Shown here piece by piece: positions 1-6,691 of a stretch of 7,735 bases of DNA (the first letter of the stretch is position 1; the number at the start of each line of letters is the position of its first letter). The position numbers and the translations under genes are program-made. The DNA comes from an uncultured Christensenella sp. (GTDB taxonomy: Bacteria; Bacillota; Clostridia; Christensenellales; Borkfalkiaceae). The stretch spans positions 1 to 7,735 of the forward strand of contig CAJMEI010000050.1 of assembly GCA_905212395.1 (NCBI GenBank). Reading direction: 5' to 3'. Below the pieces are notes generated by a model. The model did no database searches. It saw only the letters and a list, made by a program, of their open reading frames with translations, and was not told the DNA's origin.

Positions 1-78
1 CAACTATCTATCATTATATAATAAAAAAAAAGTTTTGTAAATAACAAAAAAGCAAATTTTGCGAATTTCGGAGAGAAA
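1..78 (+). promoter_or_regulatory. Upstream region of tmcAL with candidate -10 box and RBS
   Basis: This short AT-rich stretch holds a perfect TATAAT at 17-22. Its -35 box would lie before the window begins, so the promoter cannot be confirmed. A ribosome binding site GGAG at 70-73 sits 5 nt before the ATG at 79, which supports that start. An A-tract (23-31) follows the -10 box. No other gene or RNA element is visible here. Confidence 0.5.
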
Positions 79-1227
79 ATGAAAATATGCGCTACGGTTG
101 CGGAATATAATCCGCTCCACAACGGACACGAATATCATATAAAACAATTTAAGACTTCCGATTTCGACTTTACGGTGGCAATATTAAGCGGAAATTTTAC
201 TCAACGCGGTGAAATTGCGATAATGGATAAATTTACAAGAAGCGTACACGCCGTAAAAAGCGGGATAGATTTAGTTATAGAGTTACCCACGATATTTGCC
301 ACCGCGAACGCGGAAAACTTTGCAAAGGGCGCGATTAAGCTTTTTAATTACTTAAATTGTTCCACCCTTTCGTTCGGGTGCGAAAATCCCGAAACCGATT
401 TTATAACGCTTGCTCAGCGAGTAAAAGAAGAACCCGAAAGTTTTAAAAATGCTTTGAATAACTGTTTAAAGTCGGGCTATACGTTCGTAAAAGCCAAAAA
501 TTTTGCCTTAAAACAAGCGGGAATAGACTGCGACGTTTTAGATAAATCTAACAATATTTTGGCTTTGGAATACGTTTCCGCGCTTTTAAACGAAAAAAAA
601 GATTTTTCTCTTTTACCCGTAAAAAGATTAGGAGAAGAGTATTTAAGTTCTAAACAAGCAAGCAACTATTCGTCCGCAAAAGCGATAAGGGAAAACTTGA
701 CGGATAAAGAATTTTTAAATAAAAACGTTCCTTCTTTCGTTTTTGTCGACCTACCCGAAAAACTTCCGCAATTTGACGATATTATTTTGTATTCCCTTTT
801 ATCGAACTCGAAGTCCGTTTTAGCAAGTATCCCCGACTGCTCGGAAGGATTAGAAAACAGGCTTAAAGCGTACGCAAAAACGAGTTTTACTTACGACGAA
901 CTTTTAAAAAACGTTTCGACCAAACGTTACACGCAGGCTAGACTTAAAAGAATTTTAGTTTGTTCGCTTTTGGGAATAAATAAAACGCTTTTAAAAAACG
1001 CCTTAAAGGACGATTTATATATAAAAGTTTTAGCTATAAACAAAGAAAAACTAAATATTTTATCTTATTTATCCGACCTTCCCTATCCCGTTTTAACCAG
1101 AAAGGGAGATGAAAAACTATTGACGGGTACGGCTAAAAAATGCTTTGAATTAGACGAAAAGGCGTGCGAAATTTATTCGCTTATCACTAAAAAAAGAATA
1201 AACCCGTTTGAAATGAAAATTGTTTAA
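79..1227 (+). CDS. tmcAL: tRNA(Met) cytidine acetate ligase (TmcAL, YlbM/DUF795 family)
   Basis: The product is a 382-residue cytoplasmic enzyme. In the family's known reaction, ATP activates acetate to acetyl-adenylate, and the acetyl group is transferred to C34 of elongator tRNA-Met to give N4-acetylcytidine. The N-terminus shows the nucleotidyltransferase signature: VAEYNPLHNGH at residues 7-17 (HxGH at 14-17), then SGNFTQRG near residue 37 and a SGIDLVIELP stretch near 61-70. These are hallmarks of YlbM-type proteins. The protein is slightly shorter than Bacillus YlbM (about 415 residues), but no motif seems lost. The start is supported by GGAG 5 nt upstream. The downstream neighbour is thrS, another tRNA-related gene, but thrS has its own promoter beginning 6 nt after this stop. 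No terminator is visible between them, so some read-through into the thrS leader is possible. Identification rests on motif recognition and overall resemblance. Confidence 0.92.
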   Translation: MKICATVAEYNPLHNGHEYHIKQFKTSDFDFTVAILSGNFTQRGEIAIMDKFTRSVHAVKSGIDLVIELPTIFATANAENFAKGAIKLFNYLNCSTLSFGCENPETDFITLAQRVKEEPESFKNALNNCLKSGYTFVKAKNFALKQAGIDCDVLDKSNNILALEYVSALLNEKKDFSLLPVKRLGEEYLSSKQASNYSSAKAIRENLTDKEFLNKNVPSFVFVDLPEKLPQFDDIILYSLLSNSKSVLASIPDCSEGLENRLKAYAKTSFTYDELLKNVSTKRYTQARLKRILVCSLLGINKTLLKNALKDDLYIKVLAINKEKLNILSYLSDLPYPVLTRKGDEKLLTGTAKKCFELDEKACEIYSLITKKRINPFEMKIV

Positions 1228-1232
1228 AATTA

Positions 1233-1261
1233 TTGACATAAATAAATAATGGGTATATAAT
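1233..1261 (+). promoter_or_regulatory. Consensus sigma-A promoter of the thrS leader
   Basis: TTGACA at 1233-1238 and TATAAT at 1256-1261 are separated by exactly 17 bp, a perfect match to the vegetative consensus. Transcription should begin near 1268. The -35 box starts 6 nt after the tmcAL stop codon, so the promoter is packed against the upstream gene. Such a strong promoter fits a gene whose expression is controlled after initiation, by the downstream T-box. Confidence 0.9.
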
Positions 1262-1267
1262 AATTTA

Positions 1268-1333
1268 GTAAGAAAAATAAAACTGCTGTATAAATACAAA
1301 ATTTGGACAACTTTTTTGTTTAACTTATTTAAA
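1268..1333 (+). other. AT-rich 5' leader segment ahead of the T-box
   Basis: About 65 nt separate the predicted transcription start from the base of T-box Stem I. The segment is AT-rich and contains a possible weak hairpin, ACAAAA (1296-1301) with TTTTGT (1314-1319). I see no open reading frame with a ribosome binding site and no recognisable motif. It may be an unstructured extension of the leader. Confidence 0.4.
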
Positions 1334-1551
1334 GACTAAGACGGAGAAGCGTTTTTGCAGTAAAGCACACAGAGAAAAGGCGAATGGTGAAAGTCCTTTT
1401 GTTTTAGCGAATTTCGTACCGCTCCCGAGTCGTTTTCCCCAAATTATAGTAAGGAAAACCGTTTAACTTGACGTTACAAGAAAAAGTAATAAATCAAGGT
1501 GGAACCGCGCAAATTGCGCCCTTGACGGATAAAACCGTTAGGGGCGTTTTT
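1334..1551 (+). promoter_or_regulatory. T-box riboswitch (threonine, specifier ACC) controlling thrS
   Basis: This leader RNA senses uncharged tRNA-Thr and permits transcription of thrS when threonyl-tRNA is scarce. Stem I spans 1334-1431. GACT (1334-1337) pairs with AGTC (1428-1431), then a GA-rich kink-turn-like gap, then GGAG (1343-1346) pairs with CTCC (1422-1425). The AG bulge is AGAGA at 1371-1375, and AAAAGG/CCTTTT (1375-1380, 1395-1400) carries the distal loop GGTGAAAG at 1386-1393. The specifier ACC (1418-1420, Thr) is followed by a purine and the CTCC helix, as in family members. GTTTTCC/GGAAAAC (1432-1438, 1453-1459) forms a further stem. The T-box bulge TGGAACC (1500-1506) lies in the antiterminator, where TCAAGG (1494-1499) pairs with CCTTGA (1520-1525) and GCGC (1507-1510) with GCGC (1516-1519). 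The terminator overlaps the antiterminator's 3' half. The pairing was worked out by hand. Confidence 0.95.
1517..1551 (+). terminator. T-box intrinsic terminator (attenuator) of thrS
   Basis: The arm at 1517-1528 (CGCCCTTGACGG) pairs with 1535-1546 (CCGTTAGGGGCG) over 12 positions including two G-U pairs, around a 6-nt loop. A TTTTTATTTT tract follows from 1547. The 5' arm shares 1517-1525 with the antiterminator, so the two folds exclude each other. This is the off state when tRNA-Thr is charged. Confidence 0.93.
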
Positions 1552-1610
1552 ATTTTATAAACGCGTTTACGCGATTTATTTTAAAAATTTTTATCAACCT
1601 AAAAACGAAT

Positions 1611-1621
1611 AGGAGATGTTT
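1611..1621 (+). promoter_or_regulatory. RBS that decides the thrS start
   Basis: AGGAG at 1611-1615 directly abuts an ATG at 1616, leaving no room for initiation there. The next in-frame ATG at 1622 has a 6-nt spacer and is the more plausible start. The protein would then begin MKVIYNDG rather than MFMKVIYNDG. Confidence 0.8.
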
Positions 1622-3385
1622 ATGAAAGTTATTTACAACGACGGCACCGTTAAAGAATGCCCTAAGGAAGACGAATTACACGTTTTAAGACACTCTTGCG
1701 CGCACGTTATGGCGCAAGCTATTAAGCGTTTATTCCCGCAAGCGGACTTTGCTTACGGTCCCGCTAACGAAAAGGGATTTTATTACGACGTAGACTTGGG
1801 CGAACAAAAACTTACGGACGAAGATTTAGCTAATATCGAAAAGGAAATGAAAAAAATCGTAAAAGAAAATCTTCCGTTCAAAGTATTTTCTCTTCCGAGA
1901 GAAGAAGCTATCGCTTTAATGAAACAAAGACAAGAAAAGTATAAAGTCGAACATATAGGCGACCTTGATAAAGACGCTAGAATAACTTTTTATCAACAAG
2001 GCGAATATATAGATATGTGCGTAGGCCCGCACGTTTGCTACACGAAAGCTTTAAAAGCTTTTAAGATAACGGGACAATCGGGCGCGTATTGGAAAAACGA
2101 CAGTAACAATAAAATGCTTACCCGTATTAAAGGAACGGCTTTTTCGACCAACGAAGAAATGGAAGAATATTTTAAAATGTTGGAAGAAGCTGAAAAAAGG
2201 GACCATAGAAAAATAGGCAAAGAAATGAATTTGTTTATGCTTTGCGACGAAGCTCCCGGATTCCCGTTCTTCTTACCAAAGGGCATGGAACTTAAAAACG
2301 CTTTAATAGATTATTGGAGAGATATTCATAAAAGAGATAATTACGTAGAAGTGCAAACTCCTATGATTATGAATAGAAAACTTTGGGAAACAAGCGGACA
2401 TTGGGACCACTACAAAGACAATATGTACTCCACCGTAATAGACGACGAAATTTTCTGCGTAAAACCCATGAACTGCCCCGGCGGAGTTATGGTTTACAAA
2501 AATCGTCCGCACTCTTATAGGGAACTTCCTTTAAGAATAGGCGAACTGGGACTTGTTCATAGACACGAACTTAAAGGCGCGTTACACGGCTTATTCAGAG
2601 TTCGTTGCTTTACGCAAGACGACGCTCATATTTTTATGACGAGAGAACAAATAACCGACGAAATAGTAGGCGTAGTACATTTAATTAACGAAGTTTACTC
2701 TAAATTCGGGTTCGATTATTTCGTAGAATTATCTACCCGTCCCGAAAACAGTATGGGTAGCGACGAAGATTGGGAATCCGCTACTAACGGACTAAAACTT
2801 GCGCTTGAAAAATTAAATTTACCCTATATTATCAACGAAGGCGACGGAGCGTTTTACGGACCTAAAATCGACTTCCATTTAAGGGATTCTTTGGGAAGAA
2901 CTTGGCAGTGCGGAACGATACAATTAGACTTCCAAATGCCGTTAAATTTCGAGCTTGAATACACCGACGAAAACGGCGAAAAGAAACGCCCGATTATGAT
3001 TCACAGGGTTTGTTACGGCTCGATAGAAAGATTTATAGGAATTTTAACCGAACACTTTGCAGGCAAATTCCCGACGTGGCTAGCTCCTACGCAAGCAAAA
3101 GTAATACTCGTTAGCGAAAAGTTTAAAGAATACGGCGAAAAAGTATATTCGGCGTTAAGACAAGCAAAAGTTCGCGTTGAGTTCGATACAAGAAACGAAA
3201 AAATAGGATATATGATAAGGGAAGCCCAAATGGTAGATAGAGTACCCTATATGTTGATTATCGGACAAAAAGAACAAGAAACAAACACCGTTTCGGTAAG
3301 AAATAGGGACACCAACGAAACCATAACTCTATCTTTGGAAGATTTTATTGCTAAAATTACTAACGAAATAAAAGAAAGAGTATAA
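1622..3385 (+). CDS. thrS: Threonyl-tRNA synthetase, form lacking the TGS domain
   Basis: The enzyme attaches threonine to tRNA-Thr using ATP in the cytoplasm. It is 587 residues from the chosen start, against about 640 for E. coli ThrRS. The N-terminal TGS (N1) domain is absent and only about 20 residues precede the editing domain. The editing domain is intact, with HSCAH (His24, His28) and DMCVGPH (Asp131, Cys133, His137). The class II catalytic core follows. It has the predicted zinc ligands Cys285 (NCPG), His336 (TQDDAH) and His461, motif 2 around Arg314 to Arg328 (RHELKGALHGLFRVR), and motif 3 GSIERF at 466-471. The C-terminal anticodon-binding domain runs from about residue 490 to the end, including RNEKIGYMIREAQ. 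Expression is controlled by the T-box upstream, and the mRNA ends at the hairpin at 3512. The identification is certain. The missing TGS domain is seen directly, because no other upstream in-frame start is usable. Confidence 0.97.
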   Translation: MKVIYNDGTVKECPKEDELHVLRHSCAHVMAQAIKRLFPQADFAYGPANEKGFYYDVDLGEQKLTDEDLANIEKEMKKIVKENLPFKVFSLPREEAIALMKQRQEKYKVEHIGDLDKDARITFYQQGEYIDMCVGPHVCYTKALKAFKITGQSGAYWKNDSNNKMLTRIKGTAFSTNEEMEEYFKMLEEAEKRDHRKIGKEMNLFMLCDEAPGFPFFLPKGMELKNALIDYWRDIHKRDNYVEVQTPMIMNRKLWETSGHWDHYKDNMYSTVIDDEIFCVKPMNCPGGVMVYKNRPHSYRELPLRIGELGLVHRHELKGALHGLFRVRCFTQDDAHIFMTREQITDEIVGVVHLINEVYSKFGFDYFVELSTRPENSMGSDEDWESATNGLKLALEKLNLPYIINEGDGAFYGPKIDFHLRDSLGRTWQCGTIQLDFQMPLNFELEYTDENGEKKRPIMIHRVCYGSIERFIGILTEHFAGKFPTWLAPTQAKVILVSEKFKEYGEKVYSALRQAKVRVEFDTRNEKIGYMIREAQMVDRVPYMLIIGQKEQETNTVSVRNRDTNETITLSLEDFIAKITNEIKERV

Positions 3386-3456
3386 TTGTTTTTAATGCAA
3401 AATTTTTTAGTAAATTAAACTAAGCTTTTAAAATTTTATCACGTTCAAAACGCCGA

Positions 3457-3498
3457 GCGATTACCGCAGTTTCCATAGGAAATTTTTCGGTAAGTCGC
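3457..3498 (+). other. Imperfect long hairpin of unknown role in the thrS 3' region
   Basis: GCGATTACCG (3457-3466) pairs with CGGTAA (3488-3493) and TCGC (3495-3498), with a single G bulge at 3494. Inside it, TTTCC (3470-3474) pairs with GGAAA (3478-3482) around an ATA loop. The structure has no T-tract of its own and stands just before the terminator. I do not recognise it. It could be a 3'-UTR structure, a small-RNA body or a dispersed intergenic repeat. Confidence 0.45.
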
Positions 3499-3511
3499 AG
3501 GGTTCAGAGTC

Positions 3512-3537
3512 AGGCGTGGCGTAATGCCACGCCTTTT
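3512..3537 (+). terminator. Intrinsic terminator of thrS
   Basis: AGGCGTGGC (3512-3520) and GCCACGCCT (3526-3534) form a perfect 9-bp GC-rich stem with a GTAAT loop. The stem runs into a TTTT tract on the plus strand (3534-3537, then CTC). The minus strand has no T-tract after the stem, so it should act mainly on thrS transcripts. Confidence 0.88.
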
Positions 3538-3576
3538 CTCTTGCTTGTTTTAATGTTTTTCAGTTGAAATAGTCAA

Positions 3577-3610
3577 TAGGCAAATGTCCACGTTCTTGGA
3601 CATTTGCCTA
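3577..3610. terminator. Perfect 14-bp inverted repeat, probable terminator of the lipoprotein gene
   Basis: TAGGCAAATGTCCA (3577-3590) and TGGACATTTGCCTA (3597-3610) are exact inverted repeats around a 6-nt loop. On the minus strand the hairpin begins 24 nt after the lipoprotein stop codon, the usual place for a terminator. The following minus-strand sequence (TTGACTATTTC) is a weak U-tract, and the plus-strand tail (CTTTTG) is also weak. It may stop transcripts from both sides or protect 3' ends. Confidence 0.6.
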
Positions 3611-3633
3611 CTTTTGAAAAAGCTTTATTTTAT

Positions 3634-6540
3634 TTAATTCCAGAAAACACCGTTTGAATCCAACGTTGCCGAGCTGGAAGATGCCGACGCAATCGTTGCC
3701 GAGCTGCTGCCGAGATATACGACGTATGCCGTCATAGCGCAGGGCATTTTAACCGTCGCCACTGTCGCTGAATTGACTGTTACGGTTAAATAGCCGCCGT
3801 TGGAAAGAGAAAGGGAAGATTTTGTGGTCATTCCCGTTGAATTACCGTGCGACGATTCGCTCGTCATACCGCCCGACGTCATAATTGCAACAACCTGCCC
3901 GCCCGTATGCGTATATCCGCTTTCGGTATCAATAGCCGAATTTCCGTTGGAATTACAAATAACAACCGTTTTACCGCCTGCAAAAAGAATTCCACCGTAA
4001 GAATCTCTACTGTTGGCATCGAGACCGTCACCCGTCGCATATACGTAGAGCGTTCCGCCTGCAATAGTAATACCGTATCCCGAAGTAGTGGTTGCATTAA
4101 CCCCGTCGTCGGATGAAACAACGCAAATACTACCGCCTTGTATATTGACAAAGGTACCTTCGAGCCCTTCGTATGAGTTTGTTACGGTTACGGTGCCACC
4201 CGATATCGTCAATGTTCCGTCTGCATGCACACCGTCGTCGTTGCTATACACGGTAATAGCTCCACCGCATATAATGACTTTACCCGTAGGATTCTCGCCG
4301 TTTTCAAGCGTTACGCCGTCATTTTTGGCGTGGATGGCGTCGTCATATGCCTTAATATAAATTGTACCTGCGTTTATCGTAATTTCGTTTGCGGCTTTAA
4401 TGCCTTTTGTGGAATACGTTCCCTTATCGGTATTTCCTTCTTCCTGCATACCGCCGCCCATTCCGCCCATTCCGCCCATGGACGTTGTAGTATAATTTGT
4501 CCAGGATACAGAGAGTGAACCTGAACTATAAGTCAGGGCAACTGTGTCATAGCTCGTACTTATCGTCTTATAATCCGAACAAGCATAATAATCAGTATCC
4601 TGTCCCTGCGTCTGAGAACTCGTGTACATATAAACGACTAATTTGGAATAATTCGTATTTTTCGCAAACGTGTAGTAGTAATAGGTTGAGCTTATACCGC
4701 CCATTCCGGGACGACCGCCCTGTGAAGAAGATGAAACCGTCTTATAAGAATCGCTGACGTTCACCCACAAATAATCGGTATCGCTGTTGTAGTACTTTAT
4801 AGAATATTTATATGACGTACTCGTATAACGTAAATAATAGGTTCCTTCCGAAACGTCCGTAACTTCTTCCGAATATTCAGAATATTTATCCGTATAGATA
4901 TTAAGAATTGTCGTGGCGTCGTCGATTAAAACGTTATACGCCGCATCGATACCGTCGCACGCCGCATAAAGATTATGTGTACCACCTGCAATCGAAACCG
5001 TGCCTTTTTGGTTACCCGTCGTTTCGTTGATATGGCTGTTAGTCGTCTTAATGCAATCGCCTTGCTTTGCGATAAGGGTTGTCGTTGCGCTCGTAATTTC
5101 CACGCTATCGTTACCCTTTAACGCATTATCAACGCACGTTACGGATAAGGTCAGATTTTTAACCTGCAAATCGTCTTTGGTATGGATACCATTGTTATTT
5201 GCGGAAACGATTGTAAGTTTGCCCCTTCCGCTCATTTCAAGGTCTACAAGCGAATATACCGCCGCACAATATAAGGTAGTATCCGTAGAATCAATCGCCG
5301 CACGGTTATCGTAAATATAATTTTCGTATCCGTTCTTTGCTTTAAGAGAAACTTCGTTTCCGCTCAAAACCGTAATAGGATTGATAGAATCGCTTGTAAG
5401 CGTAAAGCCCGTCATTTCCAAGTCGAATTTGTACGTTCCCGTCGTATCCACGTCAATTACGATATTGCCTTCAAACTCGCCCGAAATAGAATATACGGTA
5501 TCTGCGGTAATTGTTGTAAACGTAAGCACGTTATCTGCGTAAGTATAAGCGTTTTCCGTTCCCGAAACATAGGTAAGTGTGAAAGGTAAATCAAAAACGT
5601 CAGCCTGCTCGCTAAACGATACGGATATCGTATGGCTTGCCGTAATATTTTTAAACGTATAGACACTTGTTGTTGTAACCGCATTTCCGTCGACTGTAAG
5701 CGTATCGAGCGTATAACCGCTGTCGGGCGTAAACGTAACGGTCAAACTATCGTTATAATTTACGCTTACCACACCGCTTTGCGACGCGCTGCCGCCGTTG
5801 CCGACGTTGACCGTAACCGTAAGTTGCGTTGCCGTTATTGCAACCGCTCCCGTAATCGAAGCGTATTCGCTATTTGTAGGCGTAAACGTTACGTTATAAT
5901 TTCCGCTTGCCGAAATTACTGTATCGGGAGCAGACCAGGCAAACGTTCCGTCAACACTTCCCGAACCGCCCGTAAGCGTTAAATCTGAAAGTCTTTGACC
6001 AATATATACGATTGATTCTGAAACGGTAGGAAGCGCAGTGATAGCGGTACGGAGATATTGTTTTGTAAATCCGCACTCGCAGGTGTACGTGGCATATCCC
6101 GTAGTTTCATCATAATCGGTTTCGATAAGATTGTGAGATTCTTCGCCTTTTTTCAAGGATTCGTAGCCTTCGTCTATGCAAGCGTACCAATGCGTATCGC
6201 CGTTATCGTGCGTAAGTTTATCCGAATAATTATGTTCAAGTTTGGCTTCGCCTTCTACTTGTTTTTCATAATCGCAAACCGTGCAACTGTAAGTGATATA
6301 ACCTGCGCTTTCAAACGTAGCAGGGGTTTCCGTTCCGTCGTCGAAGGTATGCTTGGCTTTATCCTTCGTTTCGGACATGTGTGCGCATTCTGCGTTATGC
6401 CAATGATACGTTTCGTCAAACGTCCATTCGTCCGAATAAGTATGCGTATGATTTGAATCGCCGATAGAGCAAGCCGAAAGTGCGCCCATCGACGTTACGC
6501 AAGCAAACGCAAGAAGTAAAGCAATCATTCTCTTTTCCAT
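3634..6540 (-). CDS. Surface lipoprotein with Cthe_2159-type carbohydrate-binding beta-helix
   Basis: This 968-residue protein begins with a lipoprotein signal peptide: MEKR, a hydrophobic stretch, then the lipobox LSAC with Cys24 as the predicted lipid anchor. Residues 30-163 hold two His/Cys-rich repeats. Residues about 166-238 look like a bacterial Ig-like domain and about 239-310 like an InlB/Flg_new_2 repeat (DSGYTLDTLTVDG, HTISVSF). From about 317 to the end there is a parallel beta-helix resembling the Cthe_2159 family (PF14262), whose prototype binds cellulose and pectin-like glycans. Short DDG(V/I)xA-type motifs recur about every 22 residues. A Tyr-rich insert with Gly/Met runs (551-715) splits the helix. 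The protein has no LPxTG and no obvious catalytic motif. The start is supported by AGGAG 9 nt upstream. A terminator upstream separates it from the RsgI-like gene. The exact ligand is unknown, and adhesion or glycan capture at the cell surface is inferred. Confidence 0.82.
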   Translation of the reverse strand: MEKRMIALLLAFACVTSMGALSACSIGDSNHTHTYSDEWTFDETYHWHNAECAHMSETKDKAKHTFDDGTETPATFESAGYITYSCTVCDYEKQVEGEAKLEHNYSDKLTHDNGDTHWYACIDEGYESLKKGEESHNLIETDYDETTGYATYTCECGFTKQYLRTAITALPTVSESIVYIGQRLSDLTLTGGSGSVDGTFAWSAPDTVISASGNYNVTFTPTNSEYASITGAVAITATQLTVTVNVGNGGSASQSGVVSVNYNDSLTVTFTPDSGYTLDTLTVDGNAVTTTSVYTFKNITASHTISVSFSEQADVFDLPFTLTYVSGTENAYTYADNVLTFTTITADTVYSISGEFEGNIVIDVDTTGTYKFDLEMTGFTLTSDSINPITVLSGNEVSLKAKNGYENYIYDNRAAIDSTDTTLYCAAVYSLVDLEMSGRGKLTIVSANNNGIHTKDDLQVKNLTLSVTCVDNALKGNDSVEITSATTTLIAKQGDCIKTTNSHINETTGNQKGTVSIAGGTHNLYAACDGIDAAYNVLIDDATTILNIYTDKYSEYSEEVTDVSEGTYYLRYTSTSYKYSIKYYNSDTDYLWVNVSDSYKTVSSSSQGGRPGMGGISSTYYYYTFAKNTNYSKLVVYMYTSSQTQGQDTDYYACSDYKTISTSYDTVALTYSSGSLSVSWTNYTTTSMGGMGGMGGGMQEEGNTDKGTYSTKGIKAANEITINAGTIYIKAYDDAIHAKNDGVTLENGENPTGKVIICGGAITVYSNDDGVHADGTLTISGGTVTVTNSYEGLEGTFVNIQGGSICVVSSDDGVNATTTSGYGITIAGGTLYVYATGDGLDANSRDSYGGILFAGGKTVVICNSNGNSAIDTESGYTHTGGQVVAIMTSGGMTSESSHGNSTGMTTKSSLSLSNGGYLTVTVNSATVATVKMPCAMTAYVVYLGSSSATIASASSSSATLDSNGVFWN
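4453..4479 (-). repeat. Codon-aligned 9-bp tandem repeat encoding (Met-Gly-Gly)3
   Basis: Three in-frame copies of ATGGGCGGA (the last ending GGC) lie on the minus strand inside the lipoprotein gene. They encode Met-Gly-Gly three times at residues 688-696, followed by Gly-Met. Unit length is a multiple of three, so copy-number change would keep the frame. Confidence 0.85.
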
Positions 6541-6554
6541 AGTGCTAATCTCCT
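6541..6554 (-). promoter_or_regulatory. RBS of the lipoprotein gene
   Basis: AGGAG on the minus strand (plus 6550-6554) lies 9 nt before the ATG ending at 6540 and supports this start. It places the signal peptide and lipobox in the usual positions. I could not identify a convincing promoter between this site and the terminator at 6628-6670. A TATTTT box near 6585 has only a weak -35 partner. Confidence 0.7.
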
Positions 6555-6627
6555 GTATTCGTTCTTTTTGAAGTGTTTTTAAAATATTCTTCTATTTAAA
6601 CAATAAAAACGGAAAGGATTTTATCGC

Positions 6628-6670
6628 AAAAAAAGAAACTTTCGGAAAGAAAAAATCCAAAAGTTTCTTT
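6628..6670 (-). terminator. Strong intrinsic terminator of the RsgI-like gene
   Basis: On the minus strand, AAAGAAACTTTTGGA and TCCGAAAGTTTCTTT pair over 15 positions (one G-U) around a 9-nt loop, plus coordinates 6656-6670 and 6632-6646. The stem runs into a further TTTT (6631-6628). It starts 21 nt after the RsgI-like stop codon. It implies that the lipoprotein downstream is transcribed mainly from its own, unidentified promoter or by read-through. Confidence 0.85.
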
Positions 6671-6691
6671 AAGTGAATAAAAAATTGTTTT

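Larger units (their letters stand above)
3386..3633. other. Convergent intergenic region between thrS and the lipoprotein gene
   Basis: No gene is supported in these 248 bases. The first 60 are AT-rich and featureless. Then come an imperfect hairpin (3457-3498), the thrS terminator (3512-3537) and a 14-bp inverted repeat (3577-3610). No convincing promoter for an independent small RNA was seen on either strand. Confidence 0.7.

Noticed and set aside
1303..1331. A second promoter inside the thrS leader (TTGGAC with TATTTA)
   Set aside because: Both boxes match poorly, and transcription would start at or inside T-box Stem I and disrupt it.
1559..1573. AAACGCGTTT palindrome and CGCG repeat between the T-box and thrS
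   Set aside because: It is too short to support an operator or hairpin claim.
1616..1621. ATG at 1616 as the thrS start
   Set aside because: The AGGAG motif touches this ATG with no spacer, while the in-frame ATG at 1622 has a normal 6-nt spacing.
2457..2472. Gly in place of His after NCPG in ThrRS as a possible loss of function
   Set aside because: From memory, NCPGG occurs in other Clostridia-type ThrRS, and the three zinc ligands are intact.
3451..3530. tRNA-like sequence (GGTTCAGAGTC resembles a T-arm)
   Set aside because: No matching T-stem, acceptor stem or anticodon arm could be drawn.
3800..6456. Several open frames opposite the lipoprotein gene
   Set aside because: They overlap a long, domain-rich gene, lack ribosome binding sites and show no recognisable protein features.
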